A stretch of DNA of 64,000 nucleotides, taken from NCBI GenBank assembly GCA_965199105.1, contig CBDAQO010000002.1:4216001-4280000 (forward strand), written 5' to 3'. Below are positions 51,325-60,859 of the stretch, in pieces. The position numbers and the translations under genes are program-made. Source of the stretch: LMUY01 sp965199105. GTDB taxonomy: Bacteria > Pseudomonadota > Alphaproteobacteria > Acetobacterales > Acetobacteraceae. The notes under the pieces are model-generated. The model had not been told where the DNA came from. It did no database searches and saw only the letters and a program-made list of their open reading frames with translations. How positions within the stretch are numbered: the first letter of the stretch is position 1; each line of letters starts with the position of its first letter.

Positions 51325-52686
51325 TCAGTGGCGGGCTTGGAAGTTAAAATGCGCGGGCCGGTCCGGGTGGGTTGTGACCATGGCGACGGGTTTGACGTGC
51401 ATGATGTCGGCCGAGCTGACCGACTGGGACTCCATCAGCCTGGCCAGCACGAGCACTGCTTCGGCCACGGCGAACTGGGCCGCCACGCAGACCCGCGGCC
51501 CGGCGCCGAACGGCAGGTAGCCGTAGCGCGGCGGCGGCGGGGCGTCTGGCATGAAGCGCTGCGGGCTAAAGGCGTGCGGGTCCTGCCAGAGCGCGGTGTG
51601 GCGGTGCAGCACCCAGGGGGCGATCACCACGGTGGCGCCGCGCGGGACCAGGGTGCGCCCGGCGGTGTCGCGGGCCAGGGCGCGGCGGGTGATCATGAAG
51701 GCCGGTGGGTAGAGCCGCAGCGCCTCGCTGACCACGGCACGGGTGACGACCAGGCGGGGCAGGATTTCGGCGGCATCGCCGGGTTGGAACGGGTTGGCGG
51801 CGGCTTCCTCGGCCACGCGTTGCTGCCAAACTGGGGACTGCGCCAGCAAGGCCAGCGACCAGAACAGGGTGAGCGCGGTGGTCTCGTGGCCGGCTAGGAT
51901 CATGGTGGCGACCTGGTCGCACAGCATCTCGCGGCTGAAGCCCTCGCCGGTCTCGGGGTCGCGCGCGGCGAGCAGCATGTCGAACAGGTCGCGTGGGCCT
52001 TGCTTAGCCGGCATCCGCTCGCGCTCCTCGACCAAGCGGGTGACGATGCCGATCCACTCCTGGCGGAAGCGGCGGCGCTTGGGGTCACGCAGGCTGGGCA
52101 GGGAGGGCGGCAACAGCAGGTCCAGCGTGGAGGGGCGGGCGAGTTCGGTGGCGTACCGGGTGAACAGGCTGCGCATGGCGTCGCCGTGCTGGTCCATCTG
52201 GAGCGAAAACATGGAGCGGCCGGCGACTTCGAGCGCGGTGCGTTGCATCTCGGTCAGCAGCAGGACATCGCTCTGGCCGCGCACCCGCTGCAGGCACTCG
52301 TCGGCCACGGTTGCGACGTGGGCGGTGAGCACCGGCATCGATCGGGGCGCCAGGATGGGAGCGATGGTGCGGCGCTGATGGCGCCAGGCAGCGCCCTCGC
52401 TGAGCAGCAGGCCGCGGCCGAGCAGCGGCGCCAGGATGCGCTGGGACACGAGCGGCCGGGTGTAGTTGGCGGCGTTGCGCACCAGCACGTGGGCGATGCC
52501 GTCGGGATCGTTCATCAGGACCTGGACACGGCCGAGAAAGCTGCCCACCGCGGCTGGCCGCTCGTAGGCGCGGCGACCCCAGAGCTCGAGCGTGTTTCGC
52601 TGCAGCGTGCGGATGGTGCCGATCGGCCCCAGGTCGGAGGAGCGGATGGCGTGGATCGGGGGGACGAGCCGGGGTTCTGCGAGCAT
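51325..52686 (-). CDS. Cytochrome P450
   Basis: 453 aa soluble bacterial P450. I-helix AGHETTALTLFWSLALL with the oxygen-activating acidic/Thr pair, ExxR in VVSEALRLYPPAFMITRR, PERF-like SPQRFMPDAPP, and the heme loop YGYLPFGAGPRVCVAAQFAV with the axial Cys. Resembles the CYP family with human CYP4-like ERR triads common in alphaproteobacteria; substrate unknown. No ferredoxin or reductase is adjacent, so it must borrow a redox partner. Monocistronic. Confidence 0.94.
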   Translation of the reverse strand: MLAEPRLVPPIHAIRSSDLGPIGTIRTLQRNTLELWGRRAYERPAAVGSFLGRVQVLMNDPDGIAHVLVRNAANYTRPLVSQRILAPLLGRGLLLSEGAAWRHQRRTIAPILAPRSMPVLTAHVATVADECLQRVRGQSDVLLLTEMQRTALEVAGRSMFSLQMDQHGDAMRSLFTRYATELARPSTLDLLLPPSLPSLRDPKRRRFRQEWIGIVTRLVEERERMPAKQGPRDLFDMLLAARDPETGEGFSREMLCDQVATMILAGHETTALTLFWSLALLAQSPVWQQRVAEEAAANPFQPGDAAEILPRLVVTRAVVSEALRLYPPAFMITRRALARDTAGRTLVPRGATVVIAPWVLHRHTALWQDPHAFSPQRFMPDAPPPPRYGYLPFGAGPRVCVAAQFAVAEAVLVLARLMESQSVSSADIMHVKPVAMVTTHPDRPAHFNFQARH

Positions 52687-52876
52687 GGCTTAGACAGGGG
52701 TGCGGCGCAGGAGATGTAAAGGGGCAAAGCGGCTCACAGACGGACCCCCGCGGCGATGTCGTTGCTGCCAATGTTCATCGTTGATCCAGCTTGGATCGTC
52801 GCTTTGTTGCAGATCGCAGGGGTGCGATTGCTTCGGTGGGGCGAGCTCGTGGCGCCGCCCTGAGGAGCAGCGGAGT

Positions 52877-53455
52877 TCAGGTTGGAGATGGCGGCGCCAA
52901 GCTTCGTTGCAGGAAGCTGATGAGGCGGGCGTGGTGGTCGTTTTCGGCGTCGCCCTGTGGCGTGTGGTCCTGGCCTGGGAGGTAGTGGACTTCAGGGTTG
53001 CGCCGGGCGCTTCGAAGCCGGGCCTCGAGACGGCGGGTCATGGCGACCGACCAGACGGAATCCTGTTCACCGTGGCTGAGGTAAAGCGGGCCCGGGTAGC
53101 GCTCGATTTCGATGGGCGTGGTGGGCAACAAGCCTGTTCGGCGCCGCGGGAGACGCCGTAAAGGCCGACCCGGCCGGAACTGGGCGCGAAGGCGCGCAGT
53201 GCGGCGAGTGCGTCGACAGTGCGGTCGAGCGCCACGTCCGTAATGTCCCCGGCGTTCCAGAGGTTGCCGCGCTTGGAGTAGCCGAGCGGGAAGGCGAGGA
53301 AGCCGTGGGCGGCCAGAATGGCGGCATTGAGATAGCTGTAGCCCGACCAGGCGCCTTCGGAGCCATGCAGCAGCATGACGGTCGGAAAAGGGCCGTCGCC
53401 TGGCGGGCCGTAGGTGATGCCCCAGCCTGGAAGCGGTCGGGTTACGATGGTGTGT
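52877..53455 (-). pseudogene. Broken alpha/beta hydrolase (BAAT/dienelactone-hydrolase-like)
   Basis: Two out-of-frame parts of one hydrolase. The first (about 53455 to 53130) reads PGDGPFPTVMLLHGSEGAW and continues to the nucleophile elbow GLYGVSRGAEQA. The second (about 53131 to 52877) reads PIEIERYPGPLYLSHGEQDS and ends with the catalytic-His region YLPGQDHTPQGDAEND. Around 53126-53135 the frame changes, and roughly 60-80 residues usually found between the Ser and Asp parts are missing. So there is an internal deletion with frameshift; the product would be non-functional. A start codon is also not evident. Confidence 0.8.
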
Positions 53456-53544
53456 CAGCGCCCTTGCTCGACATGCTTGAACAAGGTTGCAGTCCGCTGC
53501 ATCCAGATGAGATTACGTGCGCCACTCGGCCGTTTCGCGCCGCG

Positions 53545-53573
53545 GTCCCCTCACCCAACCCTCTCCCAGGGGG
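53545..53573. repeat. Copy of dispersed CCCTCACCC/CTCTCCC repeat
   Basis: GTCCCCTCACCCAACCCTCTCCCAGGGGGAC split by its centre: the ends GTCCC and GGGAC pair. It sits between the broken hydrolase and the 3' end of the ABC-F gene. Best-preserved copy of the family in this window. Confidence 0.5.
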
Positions 53574-53607
53574 ACAGTGCTTTGGAAGAGCTGCAACGAT
53601 GTTTGCG

Positions 53608-55395
53608 CTAGCTTTCTGCCGCCTCGCGCGCGAGTTCGAGTTCTAGCCAGCGTTCCTCGGCGCGGGCCAGGGCCTTTTCGGCGGCCTGGAGGGCTTCGGT
53701 GGCTTTTTGAAACACGGCGGGGCTGCGGGTGTAGAGGCCGGGTTCGGTGAGCTTGCCTTGCAGGAGGGCGATGCGGCGCCGGTGTTCCTGCATTTCGGCG
53801 GGGAGCGCTTGCAGCACTTGGCGGTCCTTCATCGGCATCTTGCGGCTTGGTGCGGGCTTGGTGGCGGCGGGTTTGCGGCGGTTGGGCTCGGGGGTCTCGA
53901 GCAAGGTGGGGGTGCGTTGCGCCAGCATGTCGGAGTAGCCGCCGGCGTAGTCGGTCCAGCGTCCGTCGCCCTCGTGGGCGAGGGTGGAGGTGACGACGCG
54001 GTCGAGGAAGTCGCGGTCGTGGCTGACCAGGAGGACGGTGCCGGCGTAGTCGCTGAGCAGTTCCTGCAGCAGGTCGAGGGTCTCGAGGTCGAGGTCGTTG
54101 GTGGGCTCGTCGAGGATGAGCAGGTTGGAGGGCTTGGCCAGGGCGCAAGCGAGCAGCAGGCGGCCGCGTTCGCCGCCGGAGAGCATGCCGACCGCGGTGC
54201 GGGCCTGTTCGGGGCGGAACAGGAAGTCCTTCATGTAGCCGACCACGTGGCGCTTTTGGCCGGCAACGGTCACCTGGTCGCCGTCGCCGCCGGTAAGGGT
54301 GTCCTGCAGGGTGCGCGCCGGGTCGAGGGTGGCGCGTTGCTGGTCGAGGGTGACTTCCTGCAGGTTGGTGCCGAGGGTGATGGTGCCGCTGTCGGGGGCG
54401 TCGGCGCCGGTGAGCAGCCGCAGGAGGGTGGTCTTGCCGCCGCCGTTGGGGCCCACGATGCCGAGGCGGTCGCCGCGCATGACCCGCAACGAGAGGTCGC
54501 GTACGACGACGTGGTTGCCGTACGCCTTGCGCACGTGGTCGGCCACGATGACCTGGCGGCCGGAGACCTCGCCTTCGGCAGCGCGCAGGGTGAGGCTGCT
54601 GGCGGGGCCGCCGGCGTCGCGCTTTTTCTGCCGCAGTGCTGCCAATTCGGCGACCCGGCGCACGTTGCGCTTGCGCCGCGCAGTGACGCCGTAGGTCATC
54701 CAGTGTTCTTCGCGCACGATCTGGCGGGCGAGCTTCTGGCGGTCGCGCGCGTCCTGCTCGGCCACCTCCTCGCGCCACTCCTCGAAGTGCGCGAAGCCGC
54801 GGTCCATGCGGCGGGTGAGGCCGTCCTCGAGCCAGACGACGGCGCGGCCGAGGGTTTGCAGCAGGCGGCGGTCGTGGCTGATGAGGACGATGCCGGCGCG
54901 GGAGGTGGCAAGTTCCTTCTCGAGCCACTCGATGGCGGGCAGGTCGAGGTGGTTGGTGGGTTCGTCGAGCAGCAGGAGGTCGGGCAGCGGGGCCAGGGTG
55001 CGGGCCAGGGCGGCGCGGCGTGCCTCGCCGCCGGACAGGCGAGCGGGGGGTTCCATGCCGCTCAGGCCGAGTTGCTGGAGCAAGGCGGGGCCGCGGAAGG
55101 AGTCGTCGCCGGGTCCGCAATCGGCCTGGACGTAGTCGAGCACGGTTTCGAAGCCCGACAGGTCCGGCTCTTGCGGCAGGTAGCGGACGGTGGCACCGGG
55201 TTGGAGGAAGCGGGTGCCGCCGTCGGGGCGGATTTGGCCGGTGGCGATCTTGAGCAGGGTGGATTTGCCGGAGCCGTTGCGGCCGACCAGGCAGATGCGC
55301 TCGCCGGCGCCGACGCCAATTTCGGCGCCGTCCAGCAGGGCTTGGGTGCCGAGGGTGAGGTGGATGTTCTGCAGCAGCAGGAGCGGCGGGGGCAT
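53608..55395 (-). CDS. ABC-F family ATPase (Uup-like)
   Basis: 595 aa with two ABC domains and no membrane helices. Domain 1: Walker A GRNGSGKSTLL, signature LSGGEARRAALARTL, Walker B LLLLDEPTNHLDL. An arm-like insert and linker (WREEVAEQDARDRQKLARQI) follow. Domain 2: Walker A GPNGGGKTTLL, signature LSGGERGRLLLACAL, Walker B LLILDEPTNDLDL. The C-terminal coiled coil (MQEHRRRIALLQGKLTEPG) is typical of Uup. ABC-F proteins act on ribosomes or DNA rather than in transport. Monocistronic. Confidence 0.94.
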   Translation of the reverse strand: MPPPLLLLQNIHLTLGTQALLDGAEIGVGAGERICLVGRNGSGKSTLLKIATGQIRPDGGTRFLQPGATVRYLPQEPDLSGFETVLDYVQADCGPGDDSFRGPALLQQLGLSGMEPPARLSGGEARRAALARTLAPLPDLLLLDEPTNHLDLPAIEWLEKELATSRAGIVLISHDRRLLQTLGRAVVWLEDGLTRRMDRGFAHFEEWREEVAEQDARDRQKLARQIVREEHWMTYGVTARRKRNVRRVAELAALRQKKRDAGGPASSLTLRAAEGEVSGRQVIVADHVRKAYGNHVVVRDLSLRVMRGDRLGIVGPNGGGKTTLLRLLTGADAPDSGTITLGTNLQEVTLDQQRATLDPARTLQDTLTGGDGDQVTVAGQKRHVVGYMKDFLFRPEQARTAVGMLSGGERGRLLLACALAKPSNLLILDEPTNDLDLETLDLLQELLSDYAGTVLLVSHDRDFLDRVVTSTLAHEGDGRWTDYAGGYSDMLAQRTPTLLETPEPNRRKPAATKPAPSRKMPMKDRQVLQALPAEMQEHRRRIALLQGKLTEPGLYTRSPAVFQKATEALQAAEKALARAEERWLELELAREAAES

Positions 55396-55494
55396 GGCGC
55401 GCCTATCTGGCCCGGCGGCGGCGCGGGTGCAAGCGACGGGGTTGCTGGACCGTGTTCATTTTCATACGGTTGTACTGCAAGTGAGGGTGGCGCC

Positions 55495-56298
55495 ATGCAG
55501 GTCGGGCCGTATGTTCTGAAGCGCTGCCGGTATGGCTGGATGCTGCTGAGCGGGCCGACGATCGGCAAGTGTTTCGAGCTGTACGGGCAGTATAGCGAGG
55601 AGGAGGTGCGGGTGCTGCGCGCCTACATCAAGCCGGGCGACGTGGCGGTGGATGTAGGCGCCAACATCGGTGACCTGACGGTGCCGATGGCGCAACTGGT
55701 GGGGCCGGCCGGGCGGGTCTATGCGGTGGAGTCGCACAGCGACACGTTCAACGTGCTGTGCGCGAACCTGGCGCTGAATGAGCTTGGCAACACCAGGCCG
55801 ATCAACGCCTTCGTGGCCGACCAGGATGGCGTGGACACCGGTGGGCCGTGGGGCGAGTTCGGCTATGTCAGCCAGACCTGGCAGCCGCCGGTGATGGCGC
55901 TCGACAGCCTGGTGCTAGAGCGGTGCGACTTCATCAAGATCGATGTGGATGGCAAGGAGCTGGAGGTGTTGCGCAGCGCCCGGGGCACGATCGCGCGGTT
56001 GCGGCCGACGATCTACCTGGAGAACGACGACCGGGGCCGATGGCCGGGGATTTTCGAGTTCCTGGCTTTGCGCGACTACGACCTGTTTTGGCATAGCGCG
56101 CCGATTTTCGAGCCGGACAACTTCGCCGGCAACCCGGTGAACCACTGGGCGCCGCAGACAATCGTATCGTTGATGATGCTGTGTGTGCCGCGGGAGCGTT
56201 CGGCCGGGCTGGCGGAGCGGCTGGACCAGGCGTTGAGCCCGGCGGATTGGTGGGACGACGTTTGGGCGCGGGAAGGCGGCGGGCTCAAGGGGGTTTAA
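55495..56298 (+). CDS. FkbM family SAM-dependent methyltransferase
   Basis: 267 aa. ATG 55495 with GAGGGTGG upstream. SAM-binding motif VAVDVGANIGDLTVPMAQL, post-I acidic VYAVESHSDTFN, FkbM-typical DFIKIDVDGKELEVLRSAR and IYLENDDRGRW. Methylates oxygen on sugars or small molecules in relatives; here it is alone, without a glycosyltransferase cluster, so the substrate is unknown. Divergent from the ABC-F gene. Confidence 0.9.
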   Translation: MQVGPYVLKRCRYGWMLLSGPTIGKCFELYGQYSEEEVRVLRAYIKPGDVAVDVGANIGDLTVPMAQLVGPAGRVYAVESHSDTFNVLCANLALNELGNTRPINAFVADQDGVDTGGPWGEFGYVSQTWQPPVMALDSLVLERCDFIKIDVDGKELEVLRSARGTIARLRPTIYLENDDRGRWPGIFEFLALRDYDLFWHSAPIFEPDNFAGNPVNHWAPQTIVSLMMLCVPRERSAGLAERLDQALSPADWWDDVWAREGGGLKGV

Positions 56299-56354
56299 TC
56301 GGGCGGTGGTAGGCTTGCGCGAGCTAACCCCCCTGCCCGCTCCTGCGCGCGCGT

Positions 56355-56579
56355 TTAGGGGATGCGTAGGGTGGCGCTGGCGTAATTCGGTGCTGTGGCG
56401 TTGGGGCCGCCGCCGATGCCCGCGAAACCAGGGGGCAGGCTGTTGGGCGGTTGCGGCTCGCCGTTGAAGGATTGCGCGGTAGCGGGGGATTGGCCGGAGA
56501 TAAGCGGCGGGCCGCCAAAGGTAACGTTGCTGCAGCCGGCGAGGACGAGCAGGCCGCATAGCACGAGGGTTAGACGCAT
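56355..56579 (-). CDS. Small lipoprotein
   Basis: 74 aa. Lipobox LVLAGC with Cys16 after a short hydrophobic signal (LTLVLCGLLVLAG). The mature 59 residues are Pro/Gly/Asn/Ser-rich and probably unstructured. ATG 56579. Located between convergent fkbM and kup's end, with 41 bases to the kup stop; same strand as kup. Family not recognised. Confidence 0.75.
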   Translation of the reverse strand: MRLTLVLCGLLVLAGCSNVTFGGPPLISGQSPATAQSFNGEPQPPNSLPPGFAGIGGGPNATAPNYASATLRIP

Positions 56580-56620
56580 GACCGGGTCTCCTGCGTTTAC
56601 TGGTGGTTAGGCATTCAGGG

Positions 56621-58474
56621 CTAACATTCGATTTGTAGCCCGACCGAGACCACCTGGCTGGGTGGCAGGTCGAAATACTCGATTGGGGTAAGGCCGGTGC
56701 GGCCGAGGAACTGGGTGATGCGGCGCAGCAGGCCCTGCCAGGTTGGCGGGGAGCCAGTCGCGATGACCTGGGCCAGGAAGAAGATGGTGTCGTGCGGGTC
56801 GAACGGCAGGCGGTCCTCGAGGGCGGCCGACACGTCGGGCTTTTGCATGAAGCCGAAGCGCAGCACGCCGCGGAAGATGCCTTGGCCAAGGTCCTCCACA
56901 TCGAAGCGCTCGGTCTCGGGCACAAACGGGCGCTTGGTGGTTTCGACCCGCAGTAGAAGGACGTTTTCGTGGCGGACATGGGCGCGCAGCCAGTTGTGGC
57001 GGCCGATCATGGGCACCTTGTCGGCGTTTTCGGTCAGGAATACGGCGCCGCCGGCTTCGCGGTGCTGCCAGTCGGCGACCATGTGGCGGAACTCGGCCAG
57101 CGGCATCGACCAGGCGGCCAGGGCCCGGCGCAGGCGCGAGCGGCCTTCGGTCCAGATTGCGAAAAAGGCGAACACCACGCCGCCGATCAACAGGGGGACC
57201 CAGGCGCCGGCGAAGATCTTGGCCAGGTTGGCGCCAAGGAAGGCGCAGTCCACCAGGAGGAAAACGCCCGCGAGCGGCGCCGCCCGCCAGAGCGACCAGC
57301 CCCAGACCTGGCGCATGACGACGAAGAAGGTGATGGAGGTGACCGTCATGGTGCCGATCACGGCCAGCCCGTAGGCGGAGCCGAGCGCGTCCGACGAGCG
57401 AAACGTCACGACCAGGGTGACGCAGGCGATCATTAAGACGTAGTTCACCACTGGCATATAGACTTGGCCGCGTTCGTCCTGGGAGGTGTGGATGACGCGG
57501 TAGCGCGGTGCGAAGCCCATGTTGATGGCCTGCTGGGTGAGGGAGAAGGCGCCGGAAATCAGCGCCTGGGAGGCGATGACGGTGGCGGCGGTGGCGATCA
57601 CGACGGCGGGGTAGAGCGCCCAGTGCGGGACGAGGGCGAAGAAGGGGTTGCTGACGGACGCCGGGTCGGCGAGCAGGGCGGCGCCTTGGCCGAGATAGTT
57701 CAGGCCAAGCGCGGGCAGCACGACGCAGTACCACGCCAGCACGATGGGGCGGCGGCTGAAGTGCCCCAGGTCGGCGAACAGCGCCTCGGTGCCGGAGAAG
57801 CAGAGCACCACGGCGCCGAGCACAGCGTAGCCCTGCCAGCCACGGGTGGTGAGCAGGCGCAGGCCGAGCAGCGGGTTGAAGGCGGCCAGCACGGCGGGTT
57901 GTTGCACGGCGCGGACGACGCCCAGGGCGGCGATGGTGGCGAACCACACCAGCATCATGGGGCCGAAGAAGCGGCCGACCCGCTCGGTGCCGTAGTGCTG
58001 GCCCCAGAACAGCGCCAGCAGGATGCCAGCGGCCAGCGGCACGACGAAGTGCTCGAAGGCGGGGCTGGCCTGCTTCAGGCCTTCGACCGCGGAGAGCACG
58101 GAGATGGCGGGGGTGACGACGCCGTCGCCGTAGAGCAGCGCGGAGCCGAACAGCACCAGCAGGGTGAGCGCGGTGGGGCGGCTGAACGAGCGGGCCGGCA
58201 GCTTGGTGCGGATGAGGCCGAGCATGGCCAGGGTACCGCCCTCGCCGTCGTGGTCGGCGCGCAGGATGAAGGTCGCGTATTTGAGGCAGACGACGAACAG
58301 GATGGACCAGATGATGAGGGAGAGGATGCCCAGGATGGCCGCCGGGTCGTGGGCGAAGCTGGGGTCGTCCTCGAAGCACTGTTTGACCGCGTAGAGCGGG
58401 CTGGTGCCGATGTCGCCGAACACCACGCCCAGGGCGCCGAGCGCCATCGTGGGCAGGCTGTTGGGCTTGGGCAT
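56621..58474 (-). CDS. kup: Low-affinity potassium transport system protein Kup
   Basis: 617 aa. ATG 58474 (MPKPNSLPTMALGALGVVFG); upstream extension is rejected because it would run through rmuC. KUP/HAK family: VVFGDIGTSPLYAVKQCF at the start, SLIIWSILFVVCLKY, ADHDGEGGTLAMLGLIR, SALLYGDGVVTPAISVLSA and EG region, AGILLALFWGQHYGTERVGR in part, and about 12 helices followed by a soluble C-terminal domain (from about 460) ending FLGRTGLTPIEYFDLPPSQV. Imports K+ with protons. Divergent from rmuC, with 67 bases between the starts. Confidence 0.96.
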   Translation of the reverse strand: MPKPNSLPTMALGALGVVFGDIGTSPLYAVKQCFEDDPSFAHDPAAILGILSLIIWSILFVVCLKYATFILRADHDGEGGTLAMLGLIRTKLPARSFSRPTALTLLVLFGSALLYGDGVVTPAISVLSAVEGLKQASPAFEHFVVPLAAGILLALFWGQHYGTERVGRFFGPMMLVWFATIAALGVVRAVQQPAVLAAFNPLLGLRLLTTRGWQGYAVLGAVVLCFSGTEALFADLGHFSRRPIVLAWYCVVLPALGLNYLGQGAALLADPASVSNPFFALVPHWALYPAVVIATAATVIASQALISGAFSLTQQAINMGFAPRYRVIHTSQDERGQVYMPVVNYVLMIACVTLVVTFRSSDALGSAYGLAVIGTMTVTSITFFVVMRQVWGWSLWRAAPLAGVFLLVDCAFLGANLAKIFAGAWVPLLIGGVVFAFFAIWTEGRSRLRRALAAWSMPLAEFRHMVADWQHREAGGAVFLTENADKVPMIGRHNWLRAHVRHENVLLLRVETTKRPFVPETERFDVEDLGQGIFRGVLRFGFMQKPDVSAALEDRLPFDPHDTIFFLAQVIATGSPPTWQGLLRRITQFLGRTGLTPIEYFDLPPSQVVSVGLQIEC

Positions 58475-58541
58475 CAGCGGCGGCAGACTCGGGCGACTCG
58501 TGTATCGAGTCGCTGGCGGGGCGGGCGAGCGACGGGAGCGA

Positions 58542-59684
58542 GTGTCACAATTGGAGTCCTGGTTCGAGTTTGCCGCGGGGTCTTGGCCGGTTGCGATGTG
58601 GGCGGCGCTGATGGGGATGGCGGCGGCGGTGGTGCTGGCTACTCTGCTCACTACGCTGCGCACGTTGGGGGCGTTGCATGGCGTGCGCGCGGTGGTCGAA
58701 CAATCGGCGGCGGGCGACCGGGCGTTGCAGGCCGGGTTGGAGCAGGCGCGGTTCGAAGCGCGCGACGCGAGCGGGCAGATGGCGCTGCTGCTCGAGACCA
58801 AGCTGCGCGAGATGGCGGAGAGCGGGGCGGCTCGGCTGGCAGCGATCGAGCATAGCGTGGGCACGCAGTTGCACCAGGTGGTGGAGCAGCAGATGGCGGC
58901 GAGCTTTGGCCGCGTGCTGGACCAGTTTGCCGCGATGCAGAAGGCCATGGGCGAGGTGGCGGCGGTGAGTGCCGGGATCAGCGACCTCAAGCGCATCTTT
59001 TCCAACGTGAAGACGCGGGGCGGGTGGGGCGAGACGCAGCTCCGCACCCTGCTTGACGACCTGCTGCCGGCGGGAAGCTATGCCGCCAACGTGGCGATCG
59101 GCGATGGCGGGGTGGTAGAGTTCGCCATCCGCATGCCGGGCTCGGGCGAGCCGCGCGCGCTGCTGCCGATCGACGCCAAGCTGCCGCTGGCGGATTACGA
59201 GCGGCTGATCAGCGCTGCGGAGGCGGGCGATCTGGAGGGCGAGCGGCTGGCGCGGCGGGCTTTGGAGCAGGTGCTGCGCAGCGAGGGGCGCCGGGTGGCG
59301 AGCAAATACATCGCGCCGCCGCTCACCACCGATTTCGCCATCCTGTATCTGCCGACCGACGGGCTGTATGCCGAGGCGGCGCGGCTGCCCGGCCTGGTGG
59401 ACGAGTTGGGCCGGGTGCAGCGGGTGATGCTGATGGGGCCGGGGCTGTTACCCGGGCTGCTGCGTACGGTGCATCTCGGCTACGTCACGCTGTCGTTGGA
59501 GCAGAAGGCGGAGCATATCGGTCGGCTGCTCGGCGCGACCCGGCAGGAGATGGTGCGCATGGACGAGGTGCTGGAGCGGCTCGCCCGCAGCGCCGGCGCG
59601 ATGTCACGCACGATCGAGGACGCCCGGACGCGCACCCGGGTGGTGCGGCGCAAGCTGCATGCGCTGGAAGACGAGCCGGAGTAG
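58542..59684 (+). CDS. rmuC: DNA recombination protein RmuC
   Basis: 380 aa from GTG 58542 (TTG 58551 is also possible). N-terminal membrane helix (PVAMWAALMGMAAAVVLATLL), then a coiled coil and the conserved RmuC nuclease-like domain: RGGWGETQLRTLLDDLLPAG, LPIDAKLPLADYERLISAAE, SKYIAPPLTTDFAILYLPTD. It limits inversions at short repeats in E. coli. Position divergent from kup is not known to be functional. Confidence 0.92.
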   Translation: MSQLESWFEFAAGSWPVAMWAALMGMAAAVVLATLLTTLRTLGALHGVRAVVEQSAAGDRALQAGLEQARFEARDASGQMALLLETKLREMAESGAARLAAIEHSVGTQLHQVVEQQMAASFGRVLDQFAAMQKAMGEVAAVSAGISDLKRIFSNVKTRGGWGETQLRTLLDDLLPAGSYAANVAIGDGGVVEFAIRMPGSGEPRALLPIDAKLPLADYERLISAAEAGDLEGERLARRALEQVLRSEGRRVASKYIAPPLTTDFAILYLPTDGLYAEAARLPGLVDELGRVQRVMLMGPGLLPGLLRTVHLGYVTLSLEQKAEHIGRLLGATRQEMVRMDEVLERLARSAGAMSRTIEDARTRTRVVRRKLHALEDEPE

Positions 59685-59719
59685 GAGGATGGCGGACCTG
59701 CCCCGGATCAGTCCGTGGC

Positions 59720-60415
59720 CTAGGGGAGCGCGTCGCGGACGGTGGTGCGGTAGGATTGAGCCCAGGCGGCGATGCGGTCGAGGTAGGCCTTGTGCGCTGC
59801 GTCGGCGTTGCTGGCCTGCCACTCGCTGGCTTTCCAACCGGCGTGGGAGGGCTCGAGGCCGGCGAGCGCCGGGTTGAACGCCACGTAGACGCGGATTTCG
59901 TTGCGCGCGTGGGCGTCGGCAAACTCGGCCCGGATCAATTGGTTGGGCATGCCGCCCGACGGCTTGGCGGCGTCGAAGGCGGCGCGCATCAGGTCGCTCG
60001 TGGTGGAGGTTTCGCGCATGACGACGTGGTTCACCAGGGCGCAGTCGTAGTTTTGGGTCCAGCCGTTGCGGTGGTCGGACCAGTATGTGTCGGTTCGGTT
60101 GCAGAGCCGTGGCGGGGCCCAGCCCTCGCGGGCGGTCAGCGTGTTGGTGGCGGCGAGCATGATGGCGGCGAGGCGGCCGTCCTGGGTCTGGACGTAGACG
60201 TGGATGGTGCGCGGCGTGTTGAACCAGCCGCCGCCGTTGACGCGGGTGAGCGGGTGGTCCTCTTGGCTGACCTCCTGCCACGCGCCGCCGGGCAGGTGCA
60301 GATGGGCGGCGCCGAGGGTCACGACCTGGTCCGACACCGGCTGGGTGAGCGCGGGTTGGGCGCGGGCGGTGGCGCAGAGCAGTGTCAGCAGGCAGGCGAA
60401 GACGGCGGTGCGCAT
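59720..60415 (-). CDS. Secreted hypothetical protein
   Basis: 231 aa. ATG 60415 begins a signal peptide (TAVFACLLTLLCATARAQ). The mature protein is rich in Trp, Asn and His (GGWFNTPRTIHVYVQTQDGR, then TYWSDHRNGWTQNYDCALVN). It has two cysteines that could form a disulfide (RLCNRT, YDCAL). Unknown family. Convergent with rmuC and divergent from xseB, with which it shares a 139-base upstream region. Confidence 0.7.
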   Translation of the reverse strand: MRTAVFACLLTLLCATARAQPALTQPVSDQVVTLGAAHLHLPGGAWQEVSQEDHPLTRVNGGGWFNTPRTIHVYVQTQDGRLAAIMLAATNTLTAREGWAPPRLCNRTDTYWSDHRNGWTQNYDCALVNHVVMRETSTTSDLMRAAFDAAKPSGGMPNQLIRAEFADAHARNEIRVYVAFNPALAGLEPSHAGWKASEWQASNADAAHKAYLDRIAAWAQSYRTTVRDALP

Positions 60416-60554
60416 CGCGGAACTCCCGGTCGGGTGTCGCAACGTTAGCCGGGCGGAGGGAATGCCGGCTATACACGGCGGCGCGATGGCAGGCTGGCAA
60501 CACCGTGATTTCGTTGCTGTTGCTGCTCATTGTCGGCTGGGTGAGAACGGCGTA

Positions 60555-60812
60555 ATGACGGCAGACCAAGAGGAGTCGAGCGTGTCGCAAGACATCTCAG
60601 GTCTATCGTTTGAGGACGCGCTGGCGGAGCTGGAGCGCATCGTCAAGGGTCTGGAGGGCGGCCAGCAGAAGCTTGAGGACGCCATCACCGCGTATGAACG
60701 GGGTGCGGTGCTGCGGCAGCATTGCGAGGCCAAGCTGGCAGAGGCGGAGGCGCGGGTGCAGGCGATTGTGCAACGCGCCGACGGCAGCCTGGCGACCCGC
60801 TCCCTCGCTTAA
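60555..60812 (+). CDS. xseB: Exodeoxyribonuclease VII small subunit
   Basis: 85 aa (typical 70-85). SFEDALAELERIVKGLEGGQ is the XseB signature, followed by KLEDAITAYERGAVLRQHCE and the C-terminal helix. Binds the large subunit XseA to form the ssDNA nuclease. ATG 60555 or GTG 60582 are possible starts. dxs begins 47 bases later. The ispA gene that often lies between xseB and dxs is absent. Confidence 0.92.
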   Translation: MTADQEESSVSQDISGLSFEDALAELERIVKGLEGGQQKLEDAITAYERGAVLRQHCEAKLAEAEARVQAIVQRADGSLATRSLA

Positions 60813-60859
60813 CCCATTGTGCTAGCTCACTTACTCACTGTGACGGAGTTTCTACCAGC

